Shown: positions 25,131 to 34,960, counted from the stretch's first letter. The stretch: 64,000 bases of DNA from Burkholderia singularis (GCF_900176645.1 NZ_FXAN01000041.1:1-64000), one strand, 5' to 3'. A program made the numbers and translations. The notes: generated by a model not told the origin, from the sequence alone.

Positions 25131-25299
25131 CCGGTGGCCGTGCGCGCGCCGGCAGCTCCGGCGCGCGCATCCGGTTAAGCCATGCTTGGGCCGCCGCGAT
25201 CGCACACAGGCGTCGGTGAAAACCCTCGGCTTCGAGCAGTCCGCCGATGCTGGATTGCACCCATTGCGGATCGTGAATGCGCCGCCACAAGCCTGTCAC
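25090..25299 (-). CDS. Possible small hypothetical protein (uncertain)
   Basis: A 69-residue reverse-strand frame starting at GTG (25299). The first 45 residues read like protein (TGLWRRIHDPQWVQSSIGG, LLEAEGFHRRLCAIAAAQAWL); the rest is Arg/Pro-rich. It overlaps the end of the GSCFA gene and the hairpin at 25141. It may be a real small gene, the remnant of a larger one, or chance. I cannot assign a function. Confidence 0.25.
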   Translation of the reverse strand: MTGLWRRIHDPQWVQSSIGGLLEAEGFHRRLCAIAAAQAWLNRMRAPELPARARPPVSGKPARSIPRRR

Positions 25300-25582
25300 G
25301 TCGGGCTCGCGTGCCCGGCCTGCCGGGCCGCGCGTTGCTGCGGCGCAGCGCGAGCGGCATGCGTGGCGATGGTATGCTGGATTACCTTGATCGTATGGCA
25401 GGCGTATCAGCAAGCATGTCGGAGCCGTTGTTCCATTACTCTAAGAAGAACGAATGCGAATGCTTCGGCGCCGAAATGGCGGGCGCGCTGCCCGCCGCGC
25501 GCGCGTCCCGCCTGCGGCCCCGCTCCCGTTGCGGCGGCGCACCGAACACGATATTCCGATTCAACAACCTGGAGACACGCTA
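25131..25582. other. Intergenic region before pckG
   Basis: This holds the hairpin at 25141-25169 and most of a doubtful reverse-strand small ORF. The pckG promoter must lie here, but no convincing minus-35/minus-10 pair was found. No gene was called with confidence. Confidence 0.5.
25141..25169. terminator. Hairpin after the GSCFA gene
   Basis: A perfect 12-bp stem, TGCGCGCGCCGG at 25141-25152 and its complement at 25158-25169, closes a 5-base loop ten bases after the stop codon. It lacks a U-tract, so it is probably a stabilising or factor-assisted hairpin. Confidence 0.5.
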
Positions 25583-27448
25583 ATGACCCGAAGCAACGTG
25601 GTCGCGGCCACGCGCACCGTTTCGCTCGATGTACCCGAATACGTCAAACATCGCGGCCTGATCGACTGGGTCGCGCGCATCGCCGAGCTGACCGAGCCCG
25701 AGCGCGTCGTCTGGTGCGACGGCTCGCAGCAGGAATACGATCGCTTATGCGACGAGATGGTCGCGCAGCGCACGATGATCCGGCTGAACCCCGCGAAGCG
25801 GCCGAACTCGTTTCTCGCGCTGTCCGATCCGTCGGACGTCGCGCGCGTCGAGGACCGCACGTTCATCTGCAGCGAATCGCGCGACGACGCCGGGCCGACC
25901 AATCACTGGATCGCGCCCGCCGAAATGCGTGCGACGCTCGACGGCCTGTTTCGCGGCGCGATGCGCGGCCGCACGCTGTACGTGGTGCCGTTCTCGATGG
26001 GGCCGCTCGGCTCGCCGATTGCGCATATCGGCGTCGAGCTGTCCGATAGTCCCTATGTCGCGGTGAACATGCGGATCATGACGCGCATGGGCCGCGACGT
26101 GCTTGCCGCGCTCGGCGAGCACGGCGATTACGTGCCGTGCGTGCACAGCGTCGGCAAACCGCTGGCCGCCGGCGAGAAGGACGTGCCGTGGCCGTGCAAT
26201 CCGACCAAGTACATCGTGCATTTTCCCGAATCGCGCGAGATCTGGAGCTTCGGCTCCGGCTACGGCGGCAACGCGCTGCTCGGCAAGAAGTGCTTCGCGC
26301 TGCGCATCGCGTCGACGATGGGCCGCGACCAAGGCTGGCTGGCCGAGCACATGCTGATTCTCGGCGTAAGTTCGCCCGAGGGGCGCAAGTATCACGTCGC
26401 CGCCGCGTTCCCGTCCGCGTGCGGGAAGACCAACTTCGCGATGCTGATCCCGCCGCAGGGCTTCGAAGGCTGGAAGGTCACGACGATCGGCGACGATATC
26501 GCATGGCTCAAACCCGGCCGCGACGGGCGCCTGTATGCGATCAATCCCGAGGCCGGCTTCTTCGGCGTCGCGCCGGGTACCGGCGAGAAAACCAACCCGA
26601 ATGCGATCGCCACGCTCAAGGAAGGCGTGATTTTCACCAACGTCGCGTTGACCGAAGACGGCGACGTCTGGTGGGAAGGGCTGACCGACACGCCACCCGC
26701 GAAGCTCACCGATTGGCAAGGCAACCCGTGGACGCCCGAGATCGGCAGGCAAACCGGCAGGAAGGCCGCGCATCCGAACTCGCGCTTCACGGCGAGCGCG
26801 TCGCAATGTCCGTCGATCGACGCCGATTGGGAGAACCCGGCCGGCGTGCCGATCGACGCGTTCATCTTCGGCGGCCGCCGCTCGAACACGGTGCCGCTCG
26901 TGACCGAGGCGCGCGATTGGGTGGAAGGCGTCTATATGGCGGCGACGATGGGCTCGGAGACCACCGCGGCGGCGGTGGGCCAGCAGGGCGTGGTGCGGCG
27001 CGACCCGTTCGCGATGCTGCCGTTTTGCGGCTACAACATGGGCGACTACTTCGCGCACTGGCTCGCGCTTGGCGAGAAACTCGCGGCGGCGGGCGCATCG
27101 CTGCCGAAGATCTATTGCGTGAACTGGTTCCGCAAAGATGCGAACGGCAAGTTCGTATGGCCGGGCTTCGGCGAGAACATGCGGGTGCTGAAGTGGATGC
27201 TCGAGCGGATCGACGGCCGCGGCGCGGGCGTCGAGCATGCGTTCGGCGTCACGCCGCGCTATGAGGATCTGCATTGGGACGGCCTGGCGTTCTCGCCTGA
27301 GCGGTTCGAGCAGGTGACGTCGATCGACGCGGACGAATGGCGCGACGAGCTTGCGCTGCATGCGCAGTGGTTCGACAAGCTGGGCGCGCGGTTGCCGCGT
27401 GCGCTTGCCGAGACGAAGGCGAAGCTCGACGCGCGCTTCGCGCGCTGA
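25583..27448 (+). CDS. pckG: Phosphoenolpyruvate carboxykinase (GTP)
   Basis: Converts oxaloacetate and GTP to phosphoenolpyruvate, CO2 and GDP, the entry step of gluconeogenesis. At 621 residues it matches the GTP-dependent class, not the ATP class. Landmarks are [29 protein letters not shown] in the substrate region, [14 protein letters not shown] (P-loop with the reactive Cys280) and the GDDIAW metal site, then [13 protein letters not shown]. The start follows CTGGAGA. It ends in a clear terminator at 27514. It is cytosolic and constitutively needed for growth on organic acids, and the following malonate genes fit that lifestyle. Confidence 0.97.
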   Translation: MTRSNVVAATRTVSLDVPEYVKHRGLIDWVARIAELTEPERVVWCDGSQQEYDRLCDEMVAQRTMIRLNPAKRPNSFLALSDPSDVARVEDRTFICSESRDDAGPTNHWIAPAEMRATLDGLFRGAMRGRTLYVVPFSMGPLGSPIAHIGVELSDSPYVAVNMRIMTRMGRDVLAALGEHGDYVPCVHSVGKPLAAGEKDVPWPCNPTKYIVHFPESREIWSFGSGYGGNALLGKKCFALRIASTMGRDQGWLAEHMLILGVSSPEGRKYHVAAAFPSACGKTNFAMLIPPQGFEGWKVTTIGDDIAWLKPGRDGRLYAINPEAGFFGVAPGTGEKTNPNAIATLKEGVIFTNVALTEDGDVWWEGLTDTPPAKLTDWQGNPWTPEIGRQTGRKAAHPNSRFTASASQCPSIDADWENPAGVPIDAFIFGGRRSNTVPLVTEARDWVEGVYMAATMGSETTAAAVGQQGVVRRDPFAMLPFCGYNMGDYFAHWLALGEKLAAAGASLPKIYCVNWFRKDANGKFVWPGFGENMRVLKWMLERIDGRGAGVEHAFGVTPRYEDLHWDGLAFSPERFEQVTSIDADEWRDELALHAQWFDKLGARLPRALAETKAKLDARFAR

Positions 27449-27513
27449 TACTGGCCGGGCCAGTACGCGGGCGGTGCTGTGCGCGAAGCGCCGGCGCCGC
27501 AGCCGGATCAGCG

Positions 27514-27552
27514 GCAACGCCGCATCACGCGATTGGCGCGGATGCGGCGTTT
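27514..27552 (+). terminator. Intrinsic terminator after pckG
   Basis: The 11-bp stem AACGCCGCATC (27514-27524) pairs with 27539-27549 around a 14-base loop, followed by a run of T interrupted only by the end of the hairpin. It ends the pckG transcript 66 bp after the stop. Confidence 0.8.
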
Positions 27553-27733
27553 TTGCGTCGGGTGCGCGCGTGCCGACGCTCAGGCGCAGGACCGCGATTC
27601 GATGCGGAATCGCTCGGGGCCGCTATTGTGGTGGCGTGGCGTGCGCATTTGCCGGGTGCAGTCAGCCGCGTCATGACGGCTGGGCGGTTCGCCGGCTTGA
27701 ATCGAATCGAATCAAATCAAAGGAGACCTCAAG

Positions 27734-28657
27734 ATGGACGCACAACGGATCGCCGTGATCGGCGCGGGCGTGATCGGCGCAAGCTGGACGGCGTTTTATT
27801 TGTCCAAAGGCTTCGACGTGACCGTGACCGACCCCGCCCCCGATGCCCGCGCGCGGCTCGATGCCGCGCTGGCGAGGTTTGCCGGCGAGCGCGCCGCCGA
27901 ATTCGCCGCGCGGCTTGCATTCGAGCCGCAACTCGATGCGGCGCTCGACGACGCCGATTTCGTGCAGGAGAGCGGCCCGGAGCGGCTCGACGTCAAGCGC
28001 GAGTTGTATCGCCGGATCGACGCGCGGCTGCCGGCGCATGTGCTTGTCGCGTCGAGTTCGTCGGGGCTCAAGATGTCGGACATCCAGGGCGCGTGCGAGC
28101 GGCATCCGCAGCGCTGCCTGATCGCTCATCCGTTCAATCCGCCGCATCTGATTCCGCTCGTCGAGCTGGCCGGCGGCGCGGCGACGTCCGCCGATGCAAT
28201 CGCACGGGCGAAGCGCTTCTACGACGAACTGGGCAAGGTCACGATCGTGCTCAACAAGGAGATGGCGGGCCACGTCGCAAACCGGCTCGCGGCGGCGCTG
28301 TTTCGCGAGGTGTATTACCTGGTGGGCGAGGGCGAGGGCGTGGTCAGCGTCGAGGACGCGGACAAGGCGGTGTCATGGGGGCCGGGCCTGCGCTGGGCGT
28401 TGATGGGGCAGAGCCTCATCTACCATCTCGGCGGCGGCGACGGCGGAATCGCTCATTTCCTCGAACATCTGTCCGGGCCGATGACGACATGGTGGGACGA
28501 TCTCGGCACGCCGTCGTTTTCGCCGGACGTCGATCGCAAGCTGATCGACGCGCTGCGCGAGATCCAGGGCGAGCGCTCGATTGAGGCGCTCGGCGCGGAA
28601 CGTGACCGCCTGCTCGTCGAGTTGATCGAAGCGCGGCGCAAGAGCTTTTTGCCGTGA
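27734..28657 (+). CDS. 3-hydroxyacyl-CoA/L-carnitine dehydrogenase family protein
   Basis: A soluble NAD-dependent dehydrogenase of 307 residues. The Rossmann motif GAGVIGASW (residues of about 11-19), the acidic VTDPAP at the end of the second strand, and the SSSSGLKMSDI and HPFNPPHLIPLVEL motifs are those of L-3-hydroxyacyl-CoA dehydrogenases. The single-chain length and the NKEMAGHVANRLAAALFREV segment fit L-carnitine dehydrogenase or L-gulonate-type members. It would oxidise a beta-hydroxy acid such as carnitine to its 3-oxo form. No partner gene of carnitine catabolism sits next to it. The start follows AGGAGA. Confidence 0.85.
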   Translation: MDAQRIAVIGAGVIGASWTAFYLSKGFDVTVTDPAPDARARLDAALARFAGERAAEFAARLAFEPQLDAALDDADFVQESGPERLDVKRELYRRIDARLPAHVLVASSSSGLKMSDIQGACERHPQRCLIAHPFNPPHLIPLVELAGGAATSADAIARAKRFYDELGKVTIVLNKEMAGHVANRLAAALFREVYYLVGEGEGVVSVEDADKAVSWGPGLRWALMGQSLIYHLGGGDGGIAHFLEHLSGPMTTWWDDLGTPSFSPDVDRKLIDALREIQGERSIEALGAERDRLLVELIEARRKSFLP

Positions 28658-29165
28658 GGGCGTTGCGTTACGCGATGCGGTGGTTGCGGGCCTCGCGGCG
28701 GCCGGCCGGCGGCTCGTGCCATACGGCGCGCTGATCGTGACGTTTCATTCCGGCGTGGGTTGCCTGCTCAGGCCATTGTCGCTGCGGTGTTTCGCGACGG
28801 GCGCAGTGGTCGGTGGCTAAGTGGGGCGGCGCGATGGCGGAGGGCGCGCGATGCCGGGTGCTTGCCGGATTTCGCCCACGCGCGGGTGCCCTCGGCCTGA
28901 CCGGCGCGCGAGGCGTGAACCCTGCATCCCGCAGCCATAAGCGGCCGAACGCAGCGGCTGCGTTGCGGCAGGCGGCGCGGCCTGTTCGCGGGATGCGGCG
29001 CTTGCCCGCGTCGACCGACACTGGCTCGGCAACGCGGCCTGCGTGCGAACGCGCTGTTCATCGCCTGCATCACTGAGTCATATCGCGCAATATCATCAAT
29101 TGCCGCGACGCTCCGGCTTACAATGCTGCAAACTCCATCGAACGGTTCGACGCAGGAGACTCCGT
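28658..29165. other. Intergenic region before the mdc operon
   Basis: About 500 bp without a convincing gene. Close to its end TACAAT at 29119-29124 is a minus-10 candidate for mdcA, 42 bp before the start. An AT-rich pair ATAT-N6-ATAT at about 29082-29097 could be a regulator site. No mdcR-type gene lies here. Confidence 0.5.
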
Positions 29166-30812
29166 ATGACGGGATGGAACTATGCCCGCGCGGCGCGCGC
29201 CGCGCGCGTTGCCGAGGCCGCGCCGCTGGCGCGGCGCAAGCGGGTCGACGCGCGCGATGCGACCGCGCTGCTCGAGGCAGTGCTGCGCCCGGGCGACCGC
29301 GTCTGCATCGAGGGCGACAACCAGAAGCAGGCGGACTTGCTCGCCGCGGCGCTCGCCGCCGTCGACCGCACGAAGGTGCATGATCTGCATATGGTCCAGT
29401 CGGGCGTCGTGCTGCCCGAGCATCTCGACGTATTCGAGCGCGGCATCGCCAAACGGCTCGATTACGCGTACTCGGGCCCGCAGTCGCAGCGCATCGCCAA
29501 GCTGCTGTTCGGCGGCAAGATCGAGCTGGGCGCGGTGCATACGTATCTCGAGCTGTTCGCGCGTTACTTCGTCGATCTCACGCCGAATGTCGCGCTCGTC
29601 GCCGCGGTGAGCGCCGACGCCGACGGCAATCTGTACACCGGCCCGAACACCGAGGACACCCCGACCATCGTCGAGGCCACCGCGTTCAAGGACGGCATCG
29701 TGATCGCGCAGGTCGAGCGTATCGTCGAGCGCGTGCCGCGCGTGGACATTCCAGGCGATCGCGTGCATTTCGTGGTCGACGCGGGCCGGCCGTTTCATGT
29801 CGAGCCGCTTTTCACGCGCGATCCGGCGGGCATCACCGAAACGCAAATCCTGACCGCGATGCTCGCGATCAAGGGCATTTATGCGCACTATGGCGTGAAG
29901 CGGCTGAATCACGGCATCGGCTTCAACACGGCGGCGATCGAATTGCTGCTGCCCACCTACGGAGAGCGGCTCGGCCTGAAGGGCCGGGTCTGCACGCACT
30001 GGGCGCTGAATCCGCATCCGACGCTGATCCCGGCGATCGAAGCGGGTTGGGTCGAGCAAATCCATTGCTTCGGCTCCGAAGTCGGGATGGACGACTACAT
30101 CCGCGCACGTTCCAATGTCTTTTTCACGGGCGCGGACGGCTCGCTGCGCTCGAACCGCGCGTTCTGCCAGATGGCGGGCCTCTATGCGTGCGACATGTTC
30201 ATCGGCTCGACGCTGCAGATCGATCTCGCGGGCCACTCGTCGACGGTGACGGCCGAGCGGATCGCGGGCTTCGGCGGCGCGCCCAACATGGGCAGCGATG
30301 CGCGCGGCCGGCGCCATCCGAGCGGGCCGTGGCTCGCGGCGGGCGCGCAGGCCGATCCGGCCACGCCCGCCGCGTTGCGGCGCGGGCGCAAGCTCGTCGT
30401 GCAGATCGGCGAGACGTTCGGCGAGAAGAACGCGCCGATGTTCGTCGAGCGGCTCGACGCGCTGCGTCTGGCCGACCAGTTGTCGCTCGATCTCGCGCCG
30501 GTGATGGTATACGGCGACGATGTCACGCACATCGTGACCGAGGAAGGCATCGCGAACCTGCTGATGTGCCGCGACGCCGACGAGCGCGAGCACGCGATCC
30601 GCGGCGTCGCGGGCTATACCGAGATCGGCCGCGGGCGCGATCGCAAGCTGGTCGAGTGCTTGCGCGAGCGCGGGGTGATCGTGCGCCCCGAGGATCTGGA
30701 CATCGATCCGCTCGACGCCGACCGGCGCCTGCTCGCCGCACGCTCGATCAAGGATCTGGTTCACTGGTCGGGCGGGCTGTATGCGCCGCCGTCCCGATTC
30801 CGTAATTGGTGA
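29166..30812 (+). CDS. mdcA: Malonate decarboxylase alpha subunit (malonate transferase)
   Basis: Catalyses the first step of the malonate decarboxylase cycle: transfer of malonate onto the acyl carrier subunit in place of acetate. At 548 residues it has the expected length. Conserved segments include CIEGDNQKQADLLAAALA, DLHMVQSGVVLPEHLDVFERG, HLxLELFARYFVDLTPNVALVA and SNRAFCQMAGLYACDMFIGSTLQIDLAGHSSTVTAERIAGFGGAPNMGSDA. CoA-transferase-like fold. It opens a seven-gene operon mdcACDEGBH whose genes are spaced by 17 bp at most and mainly overlap. The start follows CAGGAG. Confidence 0.96.
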   Translation: MTGWNYARAARAARVAEAAPLARRKRVDARDATALLEAVLRPGDRVCIEGDNQKQADLLAAALAAVDRTKVHDLHMVQSGVVLPEHLDVFERGIAKRLDYAYSGPQSQRIAKLLFGGKIELGAVHTYLELFARYFVDLTPNVALVAAVSADADGNLYTGPNTEDTPTIVEATAFKDGIVIAQVERIVERVPRVDIPGDRVHFVVDAGRPFHVEPLFTRDPAGITETQILTAMLAIKGIYAHYGVKRLNHGIGFNTAAIELLLPTYGERLGLKGRVCTHWALNPHPTLIPAIEAGWVEQIHCFGSEVGMDDYIRARSNVFFTGADGSLRSNRAFCQMAGLYACDMFIGSTLQIDLAGHSSTVTAERIAGFGGAPNMGSDARGRRHPSGPWLAAGAQADPATPAALRRGRKLVVQIGETFGEKNAPMFVERLDALRLADQLSLDLAPVMVYGDDVTHIVTEEGIANLLMCRDADEREHAIRGVAGYTEIGRGRDRKLVECLRERGVIVRPEDLDIDPLDADRRLLAARSIKDLVHWSGGLYAPPSRFRNW

Positions 30813-30829
30813 AGAGGAGCAGGGGAGCG

Positions 30830-31147
30830 ATGGAACAGCTTTATTACCGCCATGCGGCACGCGAACGGGCCAAGGGTGATGCCCCGTGGGCGATCGTCGG
30901 CGTGGTCGCGTCGGGCAATCTGGAGGTGCTCGTCGAGCGCGTGCTGCCCGACACCGAATGCGAGGTCGACATCCGGACCGCCGCCGAGGGCTTCGGCGAG
31001 GTCTGGCGGGCAGTGGTCGCTGATTTTGTCGAGCGCCGCTCGCCGGGCGGGCTGCGGCTGTCCGTCAACGACGGCGGCGCGCGGCCGGACATGGTGTCGC
31101 TGCGGCTCGCACAGGCGGTACGCGCGATCGAGGGAGGCGAGCGATGA
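30830..31147 (+). CDS. mdcC: Malonate decarboxylase acyl carrier protein (delta subunit)
   Basis: A 105-residue carrier that carries a 2'-(5''-phosphoribosyl)-3'-dephospho-CoA prosthetic group on a serine. The attachment site matches VASGNLEVL, with Ser28 the likely modified residue, corresponding to the SGDLEVL of characterised proteins. I chose the ATG at 30830 after AGGGGAG; a start 24 bp upstream would add eight basic residues. It follows mdcA by 17 bp and overlaps mdcD by 4 bp. Confidence 0.95.
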   Translation: MEQLYYRHAARERAKGDAPWAIVGVVASGNLEVLVERVLPDTECEVDIRTAAEGFGEVWRAVVADFVERRSPGGLRLSVNDGGARPDMVSLRLAQAVRAIEGGER

Positions 31148-32265
31148 GGATCGGCACGGCGGGTGGGGCAACGCTCGAAGCGGCGGACGAGCCGGCCACG
31201 GGTGGCGCCGGCGGCACGGTAAGCCGGGCGGCGGGCGCGCCGGCGAGTGTTGCGGCAGATATGGCAGGCGTGCCGGCAGGCGCCGCAACGGGCGCGACGG
31301 CCGATCCGCCCGCAAACGCCGCAACCCGTCCGCCAATCGGTTCGGCCAATGCCGGGCGCTTGGCCGCCGGCACGAGCTGGTATGAAGCATCGGCGCGGCA
31401 GCGTCTCGCGGGGTTGGTCGACACGGGCACGTTCAGCGAGTTTGTCGGCCCGCGCGAGCGTATGACGAGCCCGCATCTGCCGCTGTTCGAGCTGCCTGGA
31501 CAATTCGACGATGGCATGATCGTCGGCCGCGCGCGGCTTGCGGGCCAGCCGATGCTGGTCGCCGCGCAGGAAGGCCGTTTCATGGGCGGCGCGTTCGGCG
31601 AAGTGCACGGCGCGAAGCTGACCGGGTTGCTACGCGCCGCGCGGGACGTGCGGCAGCCCGTCGTGATCCTGTTCGATACCGGCGGCGTGCGGCTGCAGGA
31701 AGCGAATGCGGGCGAAATCGCGGTCTCCGAGATCATCCGCGCGATGCTCGATGCACGTGCGGTGGGCGTGAGCGTCGTCGGGCTCGTCGGCGGGCGCGCG
31801 GGCTGCTATGGCGGCGGCGGCATCATCGCCGCGTGCTGCTCGGCGCTTGCGGTGTCGGAGGCCGGGCGCATCGGCGTGTCCGGGCCGGAGGTGATCGAAA
31901 GCCGGCACGGCGTCGACGAATTCGATTCGCGCGACCGCGCGCTCGTGTGGCGCACGATGGGCGGCAAGCATCGGCGCTTGAGCGGCGGCGCCGAGCGTTT
32001 CGTCGACGATACCATCGACGCGTTTCGCCACGCGGCGATCGAACTCGTGGCGCAGACGAGCGCCGTCGCATTCGACATCGCGACGCTCGAGGCGGAACAC
32101 GCGCGCCTCGCGAAGCGCATCGAGCGCTTTCGCGGCTGCCACGACGCGCTCGATATGTGGCACGCGCTCGGCGCGAGCGACGCGGCCTCGATTCCCGCAC
32201 TCGATTACCCGGCGTTCACGGCGCTTGCCGATCGACTCTCGGAGGTGAGCGATGGTGCTCGATGA
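31144..32265 (+). CDS. mdcD: Malonate decarboxylase beta subunit with extended N-terminus
   Basis: Biotin-independent decarboxylase beta subunit, of the acetyl-CoA carboxyltransferase-like (crotonase) fold. Together with MdcE it decarboxylates malonyl-S-carrier to acetyl-S-carrier. Conserved parts are AQEGRFMGGAFGEVHGAKLTGLL, DTGGVRLQEANAGEIAVSEI, VGGRAGCYGGGGI and RIGVSGPEVIESRHGVDEFDSRDRALVW. The first 75 or so residues are Ala/Gly/Thr/Pro-rich and absent in family members I recall. The start is supported by GGGAGGC just upstream and a four-base overlap with mdcC; an internal Met at 31261 gives a shorter version. Confidence 0.93.
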   Translation: MRIGTAGGATLEAADEPATGGAGGTVSRAAGAPASVAADMAGVPAGAATGATADPPANAATRPPIGSANAGRLAAGTSWYEASARQRLAGLVDTGTFSEFVGPRERMTSPHLPLFELPGQFDDGMIVGRARLAGQPMLVAAQEGRFMGGAFGEVHGAKLTGLLRAARDVRQPVVILFDTGGVRLQEANAGEIAVSEIIRAMLDARAVGVSVVGLVGGRAGCYGGGGIIAACCSALAVSEAGRIGVSGPEVIESRHGVDEFDSRDRALVWRTMGGKHRRLSGGAERFVDDTIDAFRHAAIELVAQTSAVAFDIATLEAEHARLAKRIERFRGCHDALDMWHALGASDAASIPALDYPAFTALADRLSEVSDGAR

Positions 32266-32977
32266 CGTGCTGGCGTCGCTGTTTCCGGCCGGCCACGATA
32301 TCGATGTCGATGCGCACGGTCTGCTGTCCGGGCGCGGCGCGGCCGCGTTCGGCGCGATCGACGTGATCGGCGTCACGCAAGGCGCGGCGCTGGGCGTGCA
32401 CGGCGCGCTCAAGCTCGCCGCGCACGTGCTCGCGACGATCGCGCGCGGCGGCGCCACGCCGATTCTCGTGCTCGTCGACGGCGACAGCCAGCGCATGAGC
32501 CGACGCGACGAACTGCTCGGCCTGAACGAATATCTCGCGCATCTCGCGAAATGCCTGCAGCGCGCGGACGCACTCGGCCATCGGACGATCGGACTGCTTT
32601 ACGGGCATGCGGCCGCAGGCGCGTTCATCGCGACCGCGCTGGCGACCCGCACATTGGTGGCGCTGCCGGGTGCCCAGCCCGAGGTGATGGATTTGCAGGC
32701 GATGGCGCGGGTGACGAAGCTGCCGTTGGACGTATTGAGCGACAAGGCCCGCTCGACGGCGGTGTTCGCACCGGGGCTCGACAACTTCGCGAAGACGGGC
32801 GCGATTGACGAGGTGCTCGATCCGTCGCGTTCGCTGGCCGAGCAGCTGGCCGAACTGATCGCGCGGCCCGTGGATCGCACGGACCGGCGCGGCAGAGTGG
32901 GCCGCGAACGCGGCGGCCGGCCGGTTGCGGCCGACGTCGCGCAACGCGTGTATGAGCTGGCGCGCGCCGGCGGCTGA
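32252..32977 (+). CDS. mdcE: Malonate decarboxylase gamma subunit
   Basis: A 241-residue partner of MdcD. Crotonase-fold gamma subunits are expected at this size. Sequence signs are GVTQGAALGVHGALKLAAHVL, PILVLVDGDSQRMSRRDELLGLNEYLAHLAK and GHAAAGAFIATALA. The ATG is preceded by a near-perfect GGAGGTGA and lies 14 bp inside mdcD. It then overlaps mdcG by 26 bp. Tight overlap suggests coupled translation of a fixed-ratio MdcD-MdcE pair. Confidence 0.95.
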   Translation: MVLDDVLASLFPAGHDIDVDAHGLLSGRGAAAFGAIDVIGVTQGAALGVHGALKLAAHVLATIARGGATPILVLVDGDSQRMSRRDELLGLNEYLAHLAKCLQRADALGHRTIGLLYGHAAAGAFIATALATRTLVALPGAQPEVMDLQAMARVTKLPLDVLSDKARSTAVFAPGLDNFAKTGAIDEVLDPSRSLAEQLAELIARPVDRTDRRGRVGRERGGRPVAADVAQRVYELARAGG

Positions 32978-33797
32978 CGCGCCGCTGCGCCGCCATACGC
33001 TCGTGCGCGTGCGCGCCGATGCGTGGCCCGGCTTGCTTGCCGCGCACGGCGACGCGGCGCATCTGCCTGATGTGCGGCACTGGGCCGCGCGCGGCTGGCC
33101 GCTGATCGTGCGGCGCGGCATGCCGGGCGAGGCGGGCGTTGCGCTCGGATTGCCGTTGCCGCCGTCGGCGGGCAAGCGGCGTATCGCGCTGGCCGCGGCG
33201 CCCGCGCAGATCGCCGCCATCCGCGCGTTGCCGACGCTCACGGAGGTCGAACGCGATGCGCCGCCTGCGTGGCGGCCGACGCTCGCGAATTTGCGCATAC
33301 TTGCCGACGCGCATTGGGTCGATTGCCGCGTGTTCGGCAGCCTTGGGTGGCAGGCGCTCACGGGACTGCGTTATCTGCACGGGCAATCGGATCTCGATAT
33401 CGTGCTGACGCCGCGCGCGGCACGGCGCGCGTGCGACACGGCGCGCGACGCGGCGGCACGGATCGCGTGCGACGGGCCGGGCCGCGGGCGGGAATCGGGG
33501 TGGCCGGCAGACGATGCCGAGGCGGCGTGCGGGCGTGACGCATCGGCGGGGGAGTCGCAGGAGTCGTCGGATTGGGCGGATTGCGCTGAGACCGGCGCAT
33601 CGATCGCGGCACTCGTCGCGGCGCTCGCCGACCTCGATACGCGCGCGCCGATGCGCATAGACGGCGAGCTGTTACGGGCCGACGGCGCAGGTGTGAACTG
33701 GCGCGAGCTGCATGCGCGCGCGCGCGAGATCGCGGTGAAAACGGCGGACGGTGTCGTATTGTGCGCGCCGGACGTTTTTCTGGAGACGTGGCGATGA
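32952..33797 (+). CDS. mdcG: Phosphoribosyl-dephospho-CoA transferase
   Basis: Attaches the triphosphoribosyl-dephospho-CoA-derived prosthetic group to the serine of MdcC. At 281 residues it has the nucleotidyltransferase core VFGSLGWQALTGLRYLHGQSDLDIVL (GS...SDLD). An unusual hydrophilic, Cys/Asp/Glu-rich segment of about 45 residues (roughly 175-220) interrupts the domain. The conserved MRIDGELLRADGAGVNWRELHARAREI follows. The ATG at 32952 overlaps mdcE; its ribosome site is weak, so the exact start is less sure than the gene itself. Confidence 0.9.
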   Translation: MSWRAPAADAPLRRHTLVRVRADAWPGLLAAHGDAAHLPDVRHWAARGWPLIVRRGMPGEAGVALGLPLPPSAGKRRIALAAAPAQIAAIRALPTLTEVERDAPPAWRPTLANLRILADAHWVDCRVFGSLGWQALTGLRYLHGQSDLDIVLTPRAARRACDTARDAAARIACDGPGRGRESGWPADDAEAACGRDASAGESQESSDWADCAETGASIAALVAALADLDTRAPMRIDGELLRADGAGVNWRELHARAREIAVKTADGVVLCAPDVFLETWR

Positions 33798-34960
33798 GCG
33801 CATGCCGATGCTCGGCGCATGCCGGGGTCCGTTTGCACGACACGCAGCCGGACCGGATGCCGGCAACGCAGCCGCTTGACGGCGCGGGCAGCGCGTATGC
33901 GCTGACGAGCCCGTCGAGCCCGGCCGCCGCATTGCGCGACGCGCCGCAACGCCCGCTTGCGGCAACCGCGTCCGTTTCAGCGGAAATCGCCGCGCAGGCG
34001 ACACGCTGCCTGCTCGTCGAAATCGACACATGGCCGAAGCCCGGCCTCGTGAGCCATGTCGACTCCGGCAGTCACGACGACATGAGTGCCGATACATTCC
34101 GCCGCAGCGCGGCGGCGTTACGCCCATTCTTCGCCGAGCTGGCCGACGCGGGCGCGCGCGACGCGAACATGGCCGCGCTGCGCCGGATCGGCTTGCGCGC
34201 GGAGTCTGCGATGCTCGACGCGACCCATGGCGTGAACACGCATCGCGGCGCGATCTTTGGGCTCGGCCTGTTGTGCGCGGCGGCGGGCTTGCGTGCCGCA
34301 TCCCATGTGCCGCATCGCGCCGCCGCGACGCTCGGCGCGATCGTGGCCGAGCGCTGGGGCGCCGCAATTGTGCGCGGGCCGCGCGCGCTCGACAGCCACG
34401 GCGAATGCGCGAGCCGCCGCTATGGCGTCGGCGGTGCGCGGGCGGAGGCGGCGGGCGGTTTTCCGAGCGTCTATACGCTCGGCGTGCACGCGCTCGCCGA
34501 CGCCGCGCAACTGGCGCCCGGCAACCCCGAGGCAGCGCGCGTGCACGCATGCTTCGTGTTGATTGCCGGCATCGACGATACGAATCTGCTGCATCGCGGC
34601 GGCCTTGACGGACTCGTCTTCGCGCAGCGCACCGCACGCGATTTTCTGGCGCGCGGCGGCGTGGGGGCGATCGATTGGCATTCGCGCGCGGTGGCCGCCC
34701 ACCGCGCGTTCGTCGCGCGCCGCCTGAGCCCGGGCGGCGCGGCCGATCTGCTGGCGATGAGCCTGTTCGTCGCCGCTTATGATGGCAGCCGTTTGCGGGC
34801 GGCGCCGCCCATCGAGCCTCCATGGCCAACCCGCGCGAATCGACGGCAGCCTGAACGCAGCGCGACGGTTCGCACGCCGCCGGATCGGGCGCGGGGCGTG
34901 CAGGCCGAAGTCAGTGCGGATCGGCGGCGGCCGCAACGGCGCACGGAGCCTTCGCGGTGA
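33794..34960 (+). CDS. mdcB: Triphosphoribosyl-dephospho-CoA synthase
   Basis: Makes the prosthetic-group precursor 2'-(5''-triphosphoribosyl)-3'-dephospho-CoA from ATP and dephospho-CoA. At 388 residues it is about 100 longer than usual because of a low-complexity N-terminus (about 65 residues) and a C-terminal Arg/Pro-rich tail (about 45). The core carries EIDTWPKPGLVSHVDSGSHDDM and THGVNTHRGAIFGLGLL, the CitG/MdcB signature. The start overlaps the mdcG stop by four bases (ATGA). It is followed by mdcH with a GTGA overlap. Confidence 0.93.
   Translation: MSACRCSAHAGVRLHDTQPDRMPATQPLDGAGSAYALTSPSSPAAALRDAPQRPLAATASVSAEIAAQATRCLLVEIDTWPKPGLVSHVDSGSHDDMSADTFRRSAAALRPFFAELADAGARDANMAALRRIGLRAESAMLDATHGVNTHRGAIFGLGLLCAAAGLRAASHVPHRAAATLGAIVAERWGAAIVRGPRALDSHGECASRRYGVGGARAEAAGGFPSVYTLGVHALADAAQLAPGNPEAARVHACFVLIAGIDDTNLLHRGGLDGLVFAQRTARDFLARGGVGAIDWHSRAVAAHRAFVARRLSPGGAADLLAMSLFVAAYDGSRLRAAPPIEPPWPTRANRRQPERSATVRTPPDRARGVQAEVSADRRRPQRRTEPSR

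Noticed and set aside
25745-27517. 590-codon reverse frame over pckG
   Set aside because: The forward frame has all PEPCK motifs; the reverse one is Arg/His-rich and typical of high-GC shadows.
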